NCBI GenBank assembly: GCA_016718655.1
Contig: JADKCV010000032.1
Span: 1 to 45,732, forward strand
Source: Flavobacteriales bacterium
Lineage (GTDB): Bacteria; Bacteroidota; Bacteroidia; Flavobacteriales_F; PHOS-HE28
DNA length: 45,732 nt
Direction: 5' to 3'
A program made the translations under genes and the position numbers. Below the pieces are notes generated by a model. The model did not search any database. It worked only from the letters and a program-made list of their open reading frames with translations, and had not been told where the DNA came from. Every line of letters begins with the position of its first letter. The stretch's first letter is position 1. Below, piece by piece: positions 26,528 to 34,659 of the stretch.

Positions 26528-27751
26528 TCACGCCTCTGGTTCACCCAAGCGCAGGCTATGGCCGAGCTTGTCCTTCTTGGTCCGGAGGTAGCGCTGATTG
26601 TGCTTGTTGGCGGTGATCTCGATGGGGATGTTCTCGACGATCTCCAGCCCATAGCCCACCAATCCGGTACGCTTGCGCGGATTGTTGGTCATCAACTTCA
26701 TATGACGCACGCCCAGGTCGTGCAGGATCTGCGCGCCCACGCCATAGTCGCGCGTGTCCATGCCGAAGCCGAGCATCAGATTGGCCTCCACGGTGTCGGC
26801 TCCTTGTTCCTGTAGTTTGTAGGCCTTCAACTTGTTCATGAGCCCGATGCCACGGCCTTCCTGTTGCATATAGACGATCACGCCTTTCCCTGCCGCTTCG
26901 ATCATCTCCATCGCTCGATGCAGTTGGGGGCCGCAATCGCAACGGCAGGATCCGAAGATGTCCCCGGTCACACAGGAGGAGTGTACGCGAACGAGCACCG
27001 GCTCCTTGGGTTCCCAAGTCCCCTTCACCAGCGCCAGGTGCTCCTCGTTGGTCGTGGTCTGCCGGTAGGCGATGAGTTGGAAGTCGCCATGAGTGGTGGG
27101 TAATTGCACATCCACTTGGCGTTCAACGATCCGTTCCGTGGCCATTCGGTAGGCCACGAGATCCTCGATGCTGATCACCTTCAGGTCGAAACGACGAGCG
27201 ATCTCGAGGAGTTCGGGCAGTCGCGCCATGGTGCCATCGTCATTGAGTATCTCCACGATGCACCCAGCGGGTTCGAATCCGGCCATGCGTGCCAGATCGA
27301 TCGCAGCCTCGGTGTGACCCGTACGACGAAGCACACCTCCGTTACGTGCCTTCAGCGGGAAGATGTGCCCCGGGCGCGCCAGGTCCACCGCTTGGATAGC
27401 GGGGTCGATGAGCGCCAGCATGGTCTTGGAGCGGTCCGCCGCGCTGATCCCCGTGGTGGTGCCCCGGCCTTTCAGGTCCACGCTGACAGTGAACGGGGTC
27501 TCATGCAGTGCCGTATTGTCGCGCACCATCAGGTCCAACCCCAGTTCCTCACAACGCTGCTCGGTCAAGGGTGCGCAGATCAGTCCACGACCGTGTTTGG
27601 CCATGAAGTTGATCACCTCCGGCGTGGCGTTCCGAGCGGCGGTCACGAAGTCCCCTTCGTTCTCCCGGTCCTCATCATCCACCACGATCACCACCTTGCC
27701 ATGCCGGATATCCTCGATGGCCTCCTCGATACGGTTCAATTCGCTGCTCAT
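26528..27751 (-). CDS. ribBA: bifunctional DHBP synthase / GTP cyclohydrolase II (RibBA)
   Basis: A 407-residue fusion that catalyses both entry steps of riboflavin synthesis: 3,4-dihydroxy-2-butanone 4-phosphate from ribulose 5-phosphate (N-terminal half) and GTP ring opening (C-terminal half). RibB motifs: VVDDEDRENEGDFV (about 21-34), HGRGLICAPL and RPGHIFPL then GHTEAAIDL. RibA motifs: the zinc-binding VHSSCVTGDIFGSCRCDCG, the GRGIGL loop, and a DTRDYGVGAQIL to TNNPRKRTGL end. Length is standard for the fusion. No FMN riboswitch can fit, as only 57 bp separate it from the upstream glycosyltransferase stop; it may be read from that operon. Confidence 0.97.
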   Translation of the reverse strand: MSSELNRIEEAIEDIRHGKVVIVVDDEDRENEGDFVTAARNATPEVINFMAKHGRGLICAPLTEQRCEELGLDLMVRDNTALHETPFTVSVDLKGRGTTTGISAADRSKTMLALIDPAIQAVDLARPGHIFPLKARNGGVLRRTGHTEAAIDLARMAGFEPAGCIVEILNDDGTMARLPELLEIARRFDLKVISIEDLVAYRMATERIVERQVDVQLPTTHGDFQLIAYRQTTTNEEHLALVKGTWEPKEPVLVRVHSSCVTGDIFGSCRCDCGPQLHRAMEMIEAAGKGVIVYMQQEGRGIGLMNKLKAYKLQEQGADTVEANLMLGFGMDTRDYGVGAQILHDLGVRHMKLMTNNPRKRTGLVGYGLEIVENIPIEITANKHNQRYLRTKKDKLGHSLRLGEPEA

Positions 27752-27808
27752 GGAATGGCGCTCGGTACTTTGTCGAGGCGTGCAAAGTTACGGAAGGGGG
27801 TGCGGGTA

Positions 27809-28990
27809 CTACCGACCGGATGGCGCGGTGATCAGGCGGTCCAGTTTGGATGAGGCCTGGTCCCAGTCGAAGTGTGTGCGAATGAAGTCGTACCCGTTCT
27901 GAGCGATGCGATCGCGTTCGGCGGGGTCGTTCAGCAAGGCGAGGATGTGCGCCGCATATTCCTCGGGCGAATTACCCACCAGGATGGCGTTTCCGGGCTC
28001 AGCACCCACGGCATTGTTGGCCAAGGTCGATGTGATGCACGGTATACGCATGGCCATGGCCTCCAAGAGCTTGTTCTGCAGTCCGGTACCGATCTGCATG
28101 GGTGCAACGAACAAACGCGCGCTGGCATAGGAAGCACGGATGTCCTTCACCCAACCGCTGACGGTGATGAGTGGATCGTCCTTGGCCAGTTCCCGCACGC
28201 TGGGACTGGGGTCCACACCGCTGATCAACAAGCTCGTGGAGGGGAGGACCTTCCTCACCAACGGCAGGATATGCTGCACGAGGTAGAGCACGCTGTCGAT
28301 GTTCGGTGGGTAGTTCATGTTGCCCGTGAACACCAGGTCGTGCTCCGGTCGTGCCTCCCGTGGTTGGAAATGGTCCGTATCCACTCCATTGGGGATCACG
28401 GTGATGCGGTCCCGTTGCGGATGATAGATGTACTCGCGGTCCTGTTCGCTGATGATCACGCAATGATCGAAGAGGTCGAACATCAGGTTCTCATACCGGA
28501 TCAATCGCCGCGACTCCTCGCGGAACAAGGGGGCGAAGAGGAAGGATGCCATCTCCGTGCGCCGTTCGAGACCCTTGGAAAGGGTGTCCATGTAGTCCAG
28601 CGTTTTCGGGATGGCATGATGGTCACGCACATACTCGGTGGTACGCACCAACTGGCAGATGATGTGTTCAGGGCGGAACCGGCGGACAACAGCATCGAAT
28701 CGCTGTTGTGCCGAACGATGGTGGAAGTAGGCCACCTGGAAAGGAAGCCTGGAGAAGATGGCGTGGAAGAGATTGAGCAGAATGCGCCATCGCGGTAGGT
28801 AGACCACCTCGATGTGTGAGCAGAATTGGCGCAGGTGTTCGAGGTGTTCCGGCTTGGTAGGACCATCGCTAAGGCAGAACAGTTCCACTTCGTGGGTGCG
28901 CGCCAGACGCCTGATGAAGTGATAGGCACGCAACTTGTCGCCCTTCTCCAAGGGGTAGGGCACACGTGATAGGACGACCAATAACCTCAT
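27809..28990 (-). CDS. GT4-type glycosyltransferase
   Basis: A 393-residue GT-B glycosyltransferase of the GT1/GT4 superfamily, similar in layout to those beside extracellular polysaccharide genes. The N-terminal Rossmann half begins MRLLVVLSRVPYPLEKGDKLRAYH, with the GDKLR acceptor-side glycine turn. The nucleotide-sugar half begins at IPNGVDTDHFQP and includes LVFTGNMNYPPN and the retaining-GT acidic signature APMQIGTGLQNKLLEAMAM (E-x7 region). Sugar and acceptor cannot be told. Its ATG overlaps the stop of the upstream glycosyltransferase (ATGA, 28987-28990), so the two are probably made together as a pair downstream of an LptF/G permease. Confidence 0.92.
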   Translation of the reverse strand: MRLLVVLSRVPYPLEKGDKLRAYHFIRRLARTHEVELFCLSDGPTKPEHLEHLRQFCSHIEVVYLPRWRILLNLFHAIFSRLPFQVAYFHHRSAQQRFDAVVRRFRPEHIICQLVRTTEYVRDHHAIPKTLDYMDTLSKGLERRTEMASFLFAPLFREESRRLIRYENLMFDLFDHCVIISEQDREYIYHPQRDRITVIPNGVDTDHFQPREARPEHDLVFTGNMNYPPNIDSVLYLVQHILPLVRKVLPSTSLLISGVDPSPSVRELAKDDPLITVSGWVKDIRASYASARLFVAPMQIGTGLQNKLLEAMAMRIPCITSTLANNAVGAEPGNAILVGNSPEEYAAHILALLNDPAERDRIAQNGYDFIRTHFDWDQASSKLDRLITAPSGR

Positions 28991-30192
28991 GACGTGAGTA
29001 GACGACCGTAAAATGCGCTGAGGTCATGCGCGATGGCATCCTCAGCATACCGTTCCTGGATCAACCGATGGGCCGCGGCGCCGATCCTACGCACCCGGGA
29101 AGGATCGTCGATGATGGACACCATGCGCTCCACGAACTCGTTCGCGTTCCGCGCTAGAAGCACGTCCGTGCCATCCGTCACATCGATACCCTCGGCCCCG
29201 ATGGGGGTGCTTATCACGGTCCGTGCCATTGCCATGCCTTCGATGATCTTCACACGCATGCCACCGGCGGAGAACAAGGGGACCACCATCACCGCGTAGC
29301 GTTGCATGTAGGCCACCGCGTCAGGGACCCTGCTCACGATCTCCACATTGGGCATGTTCAACGCGAGCAGGTCCTCCGGCATCTTGTTGCCGGCCAGGTG
29401 GAGTTTGGCTTGCGGTCGTTTCTTATGGACCCGCGGCCACACGGAATTGAGCAACCATCGGACCCCCTCCTCGTTGGGATGCCAGTCCATACTGCCCAAA
29501 TGGAAGAAGGAGATGGGCGACCCGTCCGGATCATCGGGGATCGGGTAATCCTTCAGGTCCACACCAAAGGGAATGGTGATCACCGGCGTCAAGCTGCCAT
29601 GACCTTCGAAGTGTGCGGCATCGGCCGGGCTGATGGCTGCCACACCGTCCACCCTTTCCAGTACCTCCATTTCGTACCGTTCCAATTGCTTGGCCAGGAA
29701 CTGTCGATAGGGACGCTTGATGATATTCCGTTCGCCGTGTGCGATCCGTTGCTGGATCACATGTTCCAGGTTGTGCGACCGTAATACGATCCGGGCCTTG
29801 GTATATCTCCGGATGGTCGGAATGTACGGTGTCATGAACAGGCTCTCCAACTGGACCACATCGAAGCTGTCCTCACTGAGAAGTCGGATCAGCCTGATGT
29901 CCATGTCGGGTGAGAAGAAACGGCTGATATTGTAGTTGTCGGCCGTGACGAGGTCCGTGAACGCATCCACGATGTTCAGCGAGGTGTCCACGAAGATGCC
30001 TTCCATGGCGGTGCGCTCCATCAGATCGGGCGGCATGGTCGCCAGGTCAAGCGGCTGTTTGGGTGTGGTGATGAACAGCACCTTCACGGAGTGGCCCGCG
30101 TTGAGCAGGCCCTTGGTGAGGGTGAGCATGGCCTTGGCCCCTCCATCGATCGGAGGGTAAGGAGGCTTATTGCACAGTTGAAGTATGCGCAT
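28987..30192 (-). CDS. GT4-type glycosyltransferase
   Basis: A 401-residue GT-B glycosyltransferase. ATG 30192 (MRILQLCNKPPYPPIDGGAK) was chosen because it opens the family's N-terminal strand and glycine loop; the frame runs further upstream inside the lptF-type gene. The C-terminal half has ISFFHLGSMDWHPNEEGVRW and the acidic signature VPLFSAGGMRVKIIEGMAMAR, with E in place to contact the nucleotide-sugar ribose. The start lies inside the end of the permease gene (26-bp overlap) and its stop overlaps the next glycosyltransferase by 4 bp, so expression is tightly linked. Probable role: building a cell-surface glycan; specificity unknown. Confidence 0.92.
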   Translation of the reverse strand: MRILQLCNKPPYPPIDGGAKAMLTLTKGLLNAGHSVKVLFITTPKQPLDLATMPPDLMERTAMEGIFVDTSLNIVDAFTDLVTADNYNISRFFSPDMDIRLIRLLSEDSFDVVQLESLFMTPYIPTIRRYTKARIVLRSHNLEHVIQQRIAHGERNIIKRPYRQFLAKQLERYEMEVLERVDGVAAISPADAAHFEGHGSLTPVITIPFGVDLKDYPIPDDPDGSPISFFHLGSMDWHPNEEGVRWLLNSVWPRVHKKRPQAKLHLAGNKMPEDLLALNMPNVEIVSRVPDAVAYMQRYAVMVVPLFSAGGMRVKIIEGMAMARTVISTPIGAEGIDVTDGTDVLLARNANEFVERMVSIIDDPSRVRRIGAAAHRLIQERYAEDAIAHDLSAFYGRLLTS

Positions 30193-31618
30193 TGCGACGT
30201 CGTAGGAGGCCACGGATCCGCTCCCAGCCGCGATAATACGCATCGGCATCCAGCAGTGGGCTGTCGTTGGCGGCCTTCCACAAGAGGAAGAGGCCTACGG
30301 GGAGCAACATGAGCGTAGCCACCCACATGCCCGGCCAGGCTTCCATACTTCCAGCGATGACCAACTTCTCCATGGAGAAGGAGACGATGTGGAAGACCAG
30401 GAAGAAGCTGATCGCGAAGACCACGGGCAGGCCCATGCCCCCTTTGCGGATGATGGCCCCCAAGGGTGCGCCGATCAGGAAGAAGACGATGCACGTGACC
30501 GCGAGCATGGGCTTGCGGTGCCATTCGATCCGATGCCGTGACACCTGCTCCTGGCGCCCGTCCAGTTCCGTTCTGGCCCGTTCCAGGTAGGAGACATTGT
30601 TGCGTGCCTGGTTGATGGCCACATCGTAGAGCGCTTGGCGTGCTTCAGGGGTGAGGTCGGCCTCCATAGCGGACCAACTGCGAGCCGGCACCTGTTGGAC
30701 CGCTGATCCGACACTATCACGGAACACCTGCAGGCTGCGACTGAGATGCATCACCTGGTCCTTCTGGCGATCACCCATCCGAACGAGCAGACTGTCCTCC
30801 GAGCCGTCCAACTGACCCATGGTCATCATCTTGTAATGGTCCTTGAACAGTTCCTCATCCGTGCGTTGTAGGCCAAGGCCGCTCAGGTCGAAACGGACCT
30901 CATCGGTCACGAACGTGCCCCGCATCATCGGGTATCGAGCACCTTTCTCACCGGTACGGGACTGTTCGTCATAGAAATGACCATCATGCAAGGTGAGTAC
31001 CAGGTAGTGGCCGTCGGTACTGCGTTTCATGGTGCCGGAGCGGGCGCGGATCACGGTGCGATTCCCTTGGAAGGGGCTGCGGTGGTCATAGATCAGCACG
31101 TCGGTCAGTTCGCCGGTGTCCTGGTCCTTGGCCGCTACCCGGATGCTGAACCCATCGATACCGTTGTAGAAGATGCCGGGCTTCAGGTTCAGTGCCGGCT
31201 TCTTCTCGGTCACATCCCACAGCAACGAACGGAACTTGAGGTTGGCGATGGGCAGTAGGTTGTTACTGAAGTAGAAGGAACCGAGTGCCAAGAGGAATGC
31301 CGTGGTGAACAAGGGGCGAAGGATCCGTCCGAGCCCCAACCCTGCGGATCGAAGCGGGATCAGCTCCGAGTTCTCGCCCAGTGCACCCATGGTCATGATA
31401 CTGGACAGGAGGATGGCCAAAGGAAGTGCCAAGGGTACGAAGCTGGCGGTCGCATACGTCATCAACTCGATCAGGACATACCATTCGAGACCTTTGCCCA
31501 TCAGGTCATCCACATACTTCCACAGGAACTGCATCACCAAGATGAACAGCACGATGGCGAACGTCACCGTCAACGGCCCGAGATAGGCCTTGATGATCAT
31601 CCGGTGCAATCGCTTCAT
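30167..31618 (-). CDS. LptF/LptG-family permease
   Basis: A 483-residue inner-membrane protein of the YjgP/YjgQ family, whose members form the LptB2FG transporter that lifts lipopolysaccharide out of the inner membrane. N-terminal membrane helices cover about residues 12-30 (LGPLTVTFAIVLFILVMQF), 55-78 (ATASFVPLALPLAILLSSIMT) and 100-120. The conserved ENSELIPLRSAG coupling segment sits at about 81-92. A long periplasmic beta-rich domain (about 130-370) is followed by three C-terminal helices (MLAVTCIVFFLIGAPLGAII, VVFAISFFLVFHIV, WVATLMLLPVGLFLLW). At 483 residues it is longer than E. coli LptF/G (about 360), mainly through the periplasmic part, which is usual in Bacteroidota. It is followed in overlap by two glycosyltransferases. 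Confidence 0.93.
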   Translation of the reverse strand: MKRLHRMIIKAYLGPLTVTFAIVLFILVMQFLWKYVDDLMGKGLEWYVLIELMTYATASFVPLALPLAILLSSIMTMGALGENSELIPLRSAGLGLGRILRPLFTTAFLLALGSFYFSNNLLPIANLKFRSLLWDVTEKKPALNLKPGIFYNGIDGFSIRVAAKDQDTGELTDVLIYDHRSPFQGNRTVIRARSGTMKRSTDGHYLVLTLHDGHFYDEQSRTGEKGARYPMMRGTFVTDEVRFDLSGLGLQRTDEELFKDHYKMMTMGQLDGSEDSLLVRMGDRQKDQVMHLSRSLQVFRDSVGSAVQQVPARSWSAMEADLTPEARQALYDVAINQARNNVSYLERARTELDGRQEQVSRHRIEWHRKPMLAVTCIVFFLIGAPLGAIIRKGGMGLPVVFAISFFLVFHIVSFSMEKLVIAGSMEAWPGMWVATLMLLPVGLFLLWKAANDSPLLDADAYYRGWERIRGLLRRRNAHTSTVQ

Positions 31619-31658
31619 GCCCGCTTCAACGCTGGGGAAGGCTCACTGGTATGTGGGG

Positions 31659-32819
31659 TCAAGCACCCAATACGCGGATGAGCGAAGCGATCTGTGAGGA
31701 CCAAAGGTTCTTGGTCTCCTCCACTTCATCAGGCCAAGCATGGTCCGTCACGATCAAGGCCACCTCATTGGTCATGGCATCGATACGGATGCGGAACTCG
31801 AAGTAGGAACTCTCGTCCTCATCGTCATTGCGGTGGAAGCGGATCACTTCCCCGAGACGGCGACCGATCATGGTCGTGGACTCCTCCTCATCGGGCCAGA
31901 TGAAAGTGTATTGGTCACCCTTCATGTTCACATCGGAACAGTACCATTCAGAGAACCCGCTCGGAGTGCTGATCAGGTCGAACAATACCGCGGGTGCGCT
32001 ACGCACCATGAACTCCAGGACAACGCGCTCCTTCAATGGGCGTTTGACGTCACTGGTCTTCACCGGTTTCGCAGGACCGGAAGGTGCGGGGGCTTTCAGC
32101 TCCACCTTCGCGGGCACCTGTTTGGCGACCGGGGGCACCACCTGTACCGGGGTGGGAGCCTGCTGCGCTGTTCCGCGTGTGGCTTTCGCGGATGTTGTTC
32201 CTCCTGCGCCTGATGAAGGTGCCATCGATCCCGCTTGGGAGGACCCTTTCTTTGCTACCACCTGCTTAGGAGCAGGTCCTGCGCCTTTCTTGGCTACGGT
32301 CGACGGTGTTGGGCGCACCGCGGAAGGCTTGGGCTTCACGGCCGTCCTTCCGGCCACCTTGGTAGGCGTTCCCTTCGATGGCGCTGCAGACGACCCTGAT
32401 CTCGTTGCGGGTCGTGGCTTAGCGATGACCTTCTTTTTTGGACCGGTTCGAGCCTTGACAGTGGTGGCCTTCTTGATGGCCGGCTTTTTCACCGCTGATC
32501 TCTTGACCGGAACGCTGGGTCTGGTCCTAGCGGCTTTGCCGGTCGATCCCGGACCACCCTTGACCGGTTTTGCGGTCTTCGCGCCTTTCTTGGCTGGTGC
32601 CCCTTTCCCGGCCGGACCTTTGGCCACGGGTCTCGTCTTGCTCGCCGCGGTTTTCACGGGCTTCTTCGCTACCACCTTCTTCGTTGATGCGCGTGTCTTG
32701 GCCGTTCTTGCGTTGACCTTGGCCGGTGCTGGCTTTCGGGTGCCGGTAGCTTTTGATCCACCTGCAGTTTTGGCCTTACTGGTTGAGGAACTGCGTGGTG
32801 CGTTGCGTTTCTTGGCCAT
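31659..32819 (-). CDS. START-like domain protein with a long histone H1-like N-terminal tail
   Basis: A 386-residue protein in two parts. Residues 1 to about 265 are very basic, low-complexity, and made of Lys, Ala, Pro, Thr and Gly with KK-A/P spacing like histone H1 tails and bacterial AlgP/Hc proteins (MAKKRNAPRSSSTSKAKTAG is the start). Residues 266-386 are a compact START/SRPBCC-like domain (LEFMVRSAPAVLFDLISTPS, FSEWYCSDVNMKGDQYTFIW, SSYFEFRIRIDAMTNEV, ALIVTDHAW), the small Bacteroidota family usually found alone at about 125 residues. ATG 32819 was chosen because MAKKRN starts the tail. The tail may bind DNA or RNA. A possible -7 box (TACCTTGG, 32851-32858, one mismatch) lies 31 nt upstream. 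Confidence 0.9.
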   Translation of the reverse strand: MAKKRNAPRSSSTSKAKTAGGSKATGTRKPAPAKVNARTAKTRASTKKVVAKKPVKTAASKTRPVAKGPAGKGAPAKKGAKTAKPVKGGPGSTGKAARTRPSVPVKRSAVKKPAIKKATTVKARTGPKKKVIAKPRPATRSGSSAAPSKGTPTKVAGRTAVKPKPSAVRPTPSTVAKKGAGPAPKQVVAKKGSSQAGSMAPSSGAGGTTSAKATRGTAQQAPTPVQVVPPVAKQVPAKVELKAPAPSGPAKPVKTSDVKRPLKERVVLEFMVRSAPAVLFDLISTPSGFSEWYCSDVNMKGDQYTFIWPDEEESTTMIGRRLGEVIRFHRNDDEDESSYFEFRIRIDAMTNEVALIVTDHAWPDEVEETKNLWSSQIASLIRVLGA

Positions 32820-32924
32820 GGTGAGAATAGGGGCGGGGTCCGGGTAGGCGCCAAGGTAGGAAAATGCGCCACCTGTGCAAGACCTGTACAATCCAGCACC
32901 TACGTGTGAAGCGGAGGGGATCAT

Positions 32925-32932
32925 TATATTTG
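32925..32932 (+). promoter_or_regulatory. -7 box of the tRNA-Met gene
   Basis: TATATTTG perfectly matches TAnnTTTG, 32 nt before the tRNA start. Confidence 0.5.
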
Positions 32933-32964
32933 CGGCCCCATTGGAAGAGCCAGTGGGGTGCCAA

Positions 32965-33038
32965 GGCGCGGTAGCTCAGCTGGTTAGAGCGCATGATTCA
33001 TAATCCTGAGGTCGGGAGTTCAAGTCTCCCCCGCGCTA
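32965..33038 (+). tRNA. tRNA-Met (anticodon CAU)
   Basis: A 74-nt cloverleaf without an encoded CCA. The acceptor arm is GGCGCGG with CCGCGCT (first pair G-U), the D arm is GCTC/GAGC, the anticodon loop is TTCATAA with CAT at the anticodon position, and the T arm is GGGAG-TTCAAGT-CTCCC. The anticodon stem CATGA/TCCTG has a T-C mismatch at its third pair, where CAGGA would be expected. CAU can belong to elongator Met or to an Ile tRNA modified with lysidine; overall it resembles elongator Met. The initiator hallmark (three G-C pairs at the base of the anticodon stem) is absent. Confidence 0.93.
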
Positions 33039-33039
33039 C

Positions 33040-33073
33040 AAAGGCCATCCTCCGAACGGGGGGTGGCCTTTTT
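33040..33073 (+). terminator. Rho-independent terminator after the tRNA
   Basis: AAGGCCATCC and GGGTGGCCTT form an approximately 10-bp stem, followed by a run of T (33069-33073). It starts right after the tRNA 3' end. Confidence 0.8.
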
Positions 33074-33082
33074 CGCTCTGCC

Positions 33083-33499
33083 TTGGCCAAGGTGCCCATG
33101 GTCGGGATGTTGCTTCTCGCGGGGTGTGCAGCAAGGACCCCGACCGACCCGGGCGGAATACAGGTGGCCATGGCTGCGCAAGAACAAGCCTGGGATCGAG
33201 GCGACATCCCCGGATTCATGGAGGCTTACTCCGATACCATTTGTTTCCTTAGCCCACGCGGCAAACGCTGCGGTAAGGCCGAGGTCCAGGCCTCCTATGC
33301 GAGGAACTATCCGGACAAGGCGGCAATGGGCGATCTGCAGTTCACCATCCATGAAGTGGTACCTGCCGGTGATGCGCACGCCTGGTGTACGGGTGATTGG
33401 AAGCTCTTCCGTGCGACGGATACCTTGGGCGGAGGCTTCTCCCTATTGTGGACCTTGGAAGAGAATGGATGGCGGATCACCCGCGACCATACCTATTGA
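33083..33499 (+). CDS. DUF4440/SnoaL-like lipoprotein
   Basis: A protein of about 138 residues with an NTF2-like fold (DUF4440/SnoaL-like): MAAQEQAWDRGDIPGFMEAY, ISFLSP-type turn (ICFLSPRGKRCGKAEV), and a C-terminal GGGFSLLWTLEENGWRITRDH strand pair. The start is uncertain. ATG 33098 gives only MVGMLLLAGC before the lipid Cys, whereas the TTG at 33083 gives MAKVPMVGMLLLAGC, with a lysine in the n-region; I report the latter. Upstream of that the frame runs into the tRNA and its terminator, which rules out longer versions. The lipobox LAGC predicts an envelope lipoprotein. Function is unknown; many relatives are enzymes or binding proteins for small molecules. Confidence 0.75.
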   Translation: MAKVPMVGMLLLAGCAARTPTDPGGIQVAMAAQEQAWDRGDIPGFMEAYSDTICFLSPRGKRCGKAEVQASYARNYPDKAAMGDLQFTIHEVVPAGDAHAWCTGDWKLFRATDTLGGGFSLLWTLEENGWRITRDHTY

Positions 33500-33529
33500 G
33501 CGGTCCGATACCTTAGGGGCATCGAACCT

Positions 33530-34162
33530 GTGTCATTGAGCCTGGAACCCACCACCATCATATTGGTGATCACCGTCTTGATCTCCTGGTCCGCGTTCTC
33601 CAATGCGCGCCTCTTCGAGATGCTCTTGTTCGATCCCTACCGCATCCGCACCGGGAACGAATGGTACCGCTTCGTGACCCATGCCGTGGTGCATAGCGAT
33701 GTGCCACATTTGGTGGTGAACATGTTCGTGCTCTTCGCGTTCGGTCAGAACGTACAACTCCTGTACGGCGCGCTCGTCGGCCCAACGGCGGTGTGGGCGT
33801 TCATCGCCCTCTACCTGGGCGGTGCGATCATATCCTCATTACCTTCCATGTTCAAGCATATGGCCACTCCGGGATACAGGGCCGTGGGTGCCAGTGGTGC
33901 TGTCTCGGCAGTGCTCTTCGCACAGATCCTTCTGCTTCCCACCGCCCCGGTGCGGTTCCTGTTCGTTCCCATCGATCTGCCTTCGTGGGTGTTCGGTGCG
34001 TTGTACCTGTTCTACTCCTGGTACATGGACAAACGTGGTGGTGACAACGTGGCGCACGATGCGCACTTGCATGGTGCGCTCTTCGGTCTTGCCTTCACAG
34101 CCTTCCTCGCGCCACAAGCCCTCTTCCAGTTCGGCCATTTCCAATTTCCATACCTACCATGA
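33530..34162 (+). CDS. rhomboid-family intramembrane serine protease
   Basis: A 210-residue membrane protein with about six hydrophobic helices. Catalytic signatures are GASGAVSAVLF with Ser122 and AHLHGALFG with His179; the N-terminal block EWYRFVTHAVVHSDVPHLVVNMFVL contains the conserved H-x-x-x-N region of rhomboids. Such enzymes cut membrane proteins within their transmembrane segments. The substrate is unknown. The only start that keeps the first helix is GTG 33530 (MSLSLEPTTII). Its stop overlaps the next ATG (ATGA, 34159-34162), making it first in a three-gene coupled unit with a GmhB-like phosphatase and a class IV aminotransferase; those partners suggest no common pathway. Confidence 0.92.
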   Translation: MSLSLEPTTIILVITVLISWSAFSNARLFEMLLFDPYRIRTGNEWYRFVTHAVVHSDVPHLVVNMFVLFAFGQNVQLLYGALVGPTAVWAFIALYLGGAIISSLPSMFKHMATPGYRAVGASGAVSAVLFAQILLLPTAPVRFLFVPIDLPSWVFGALYLFYSWYMDKRGGDNVAHDAHLHGALFGLAFTAFLAPQALFQFGHFQFPYLP

Positions 34163-34659
34163 GCACTGCGTGCAAGGCCTTGTTCCTGGATCGTGATGGG
34201 GTGATCAACCGTGAACGAGGCGCGCACACTTGGACCGTGGAGGACTTTGAGGTGCTGCCCACTGTGGAAGAAGCGTTGGTGGAGGCACGTATGGCCGGAT
34301 ACCGGTTGGTGGTCATCACCAATCAGAGTGGAATCGGCCTAGGGCTTTATGGCAACGCCGAAGTGGAACGATTGCACGGTCTTCTTGCCGAACGGCTTGC
34401 ACGATCCGATATCCATGTCGATGATATCCTTTACTGTCCTCACCACCCCAGCAAGGGGCGATGCCTGTGTCGGAAGCCCGGAGGGCTCTTGCTGGAGAAG
34501 GCCATGGCGCGACATGGGATATCACCTTCGCGTTCCTGGTTCATCGGCGATCGCGAGCGGGACATGGAGGCGGCCGGATCGGTGGGTGTAAGGGGGATGC
34601 TCATCGCATCCAATGATGACCTGTTGCCCGTGGTGCGAAAGATCCTCAACAATCCATGA
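34159..34659 (+). CDS. gmhB: GmhB-like HAD phosphatase (heptose bisphosphatase type)
   Basis: A 166-residue HAD-IIIA phosphatase. The catalytic FLDRDGVIN motif has nucleophile Asp11 and acid Asp13; motif II is VVITNQSGI; the zinc loop has C93, H95, C102 and C104 in CPHHPSKGRCLCRKP; motif IV is FIGDRERD (Asp131). This four-ligand zinc loop is characteristic of D-glycero-D-manno-heptose 1,7-bisphosphate 7-phosphatase (GmhB), which makes the ADP-heptose precursor for LPS, but related histidinol-phosphate and other small-molecule phosphatases share it. No other heptose gene is in view, so the substrate is an inference. It is coupled by ATGA overlaps on both sides (rhomboid upstream, aminotransferase downstream). 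Confidence 0.88.
   Translation: MSTACKALFLDRDGVINRERGAHTWTVEDFEVLPTVEEALVEARMAGYRLVVITNQSGIGLGLYGNAEVERLHGLLAERLARSDIHVDDILYCPHHPSKGRCLCRKPGGLLLEKAMARHGISPSRSWFIGDRERDMEAAGSVGVRGMLIASNDDLLPVVRKILNNP

Noticed and set aside
27752..27808. FMN riboswitch before ribBA
   Set aside because: Only 57 bp separate it from the upstream gene and no conserved RFN-type helices are visible.
31828..32847. 339-codon hydrophobic open frame on the plus strand
   Set aside because: Antisense to the Lys/Ala-rich tail of the START-like protein; reverse-complement Lys/Ala codons give Phe/Leu/Ala runs that mimic a membrane protein.
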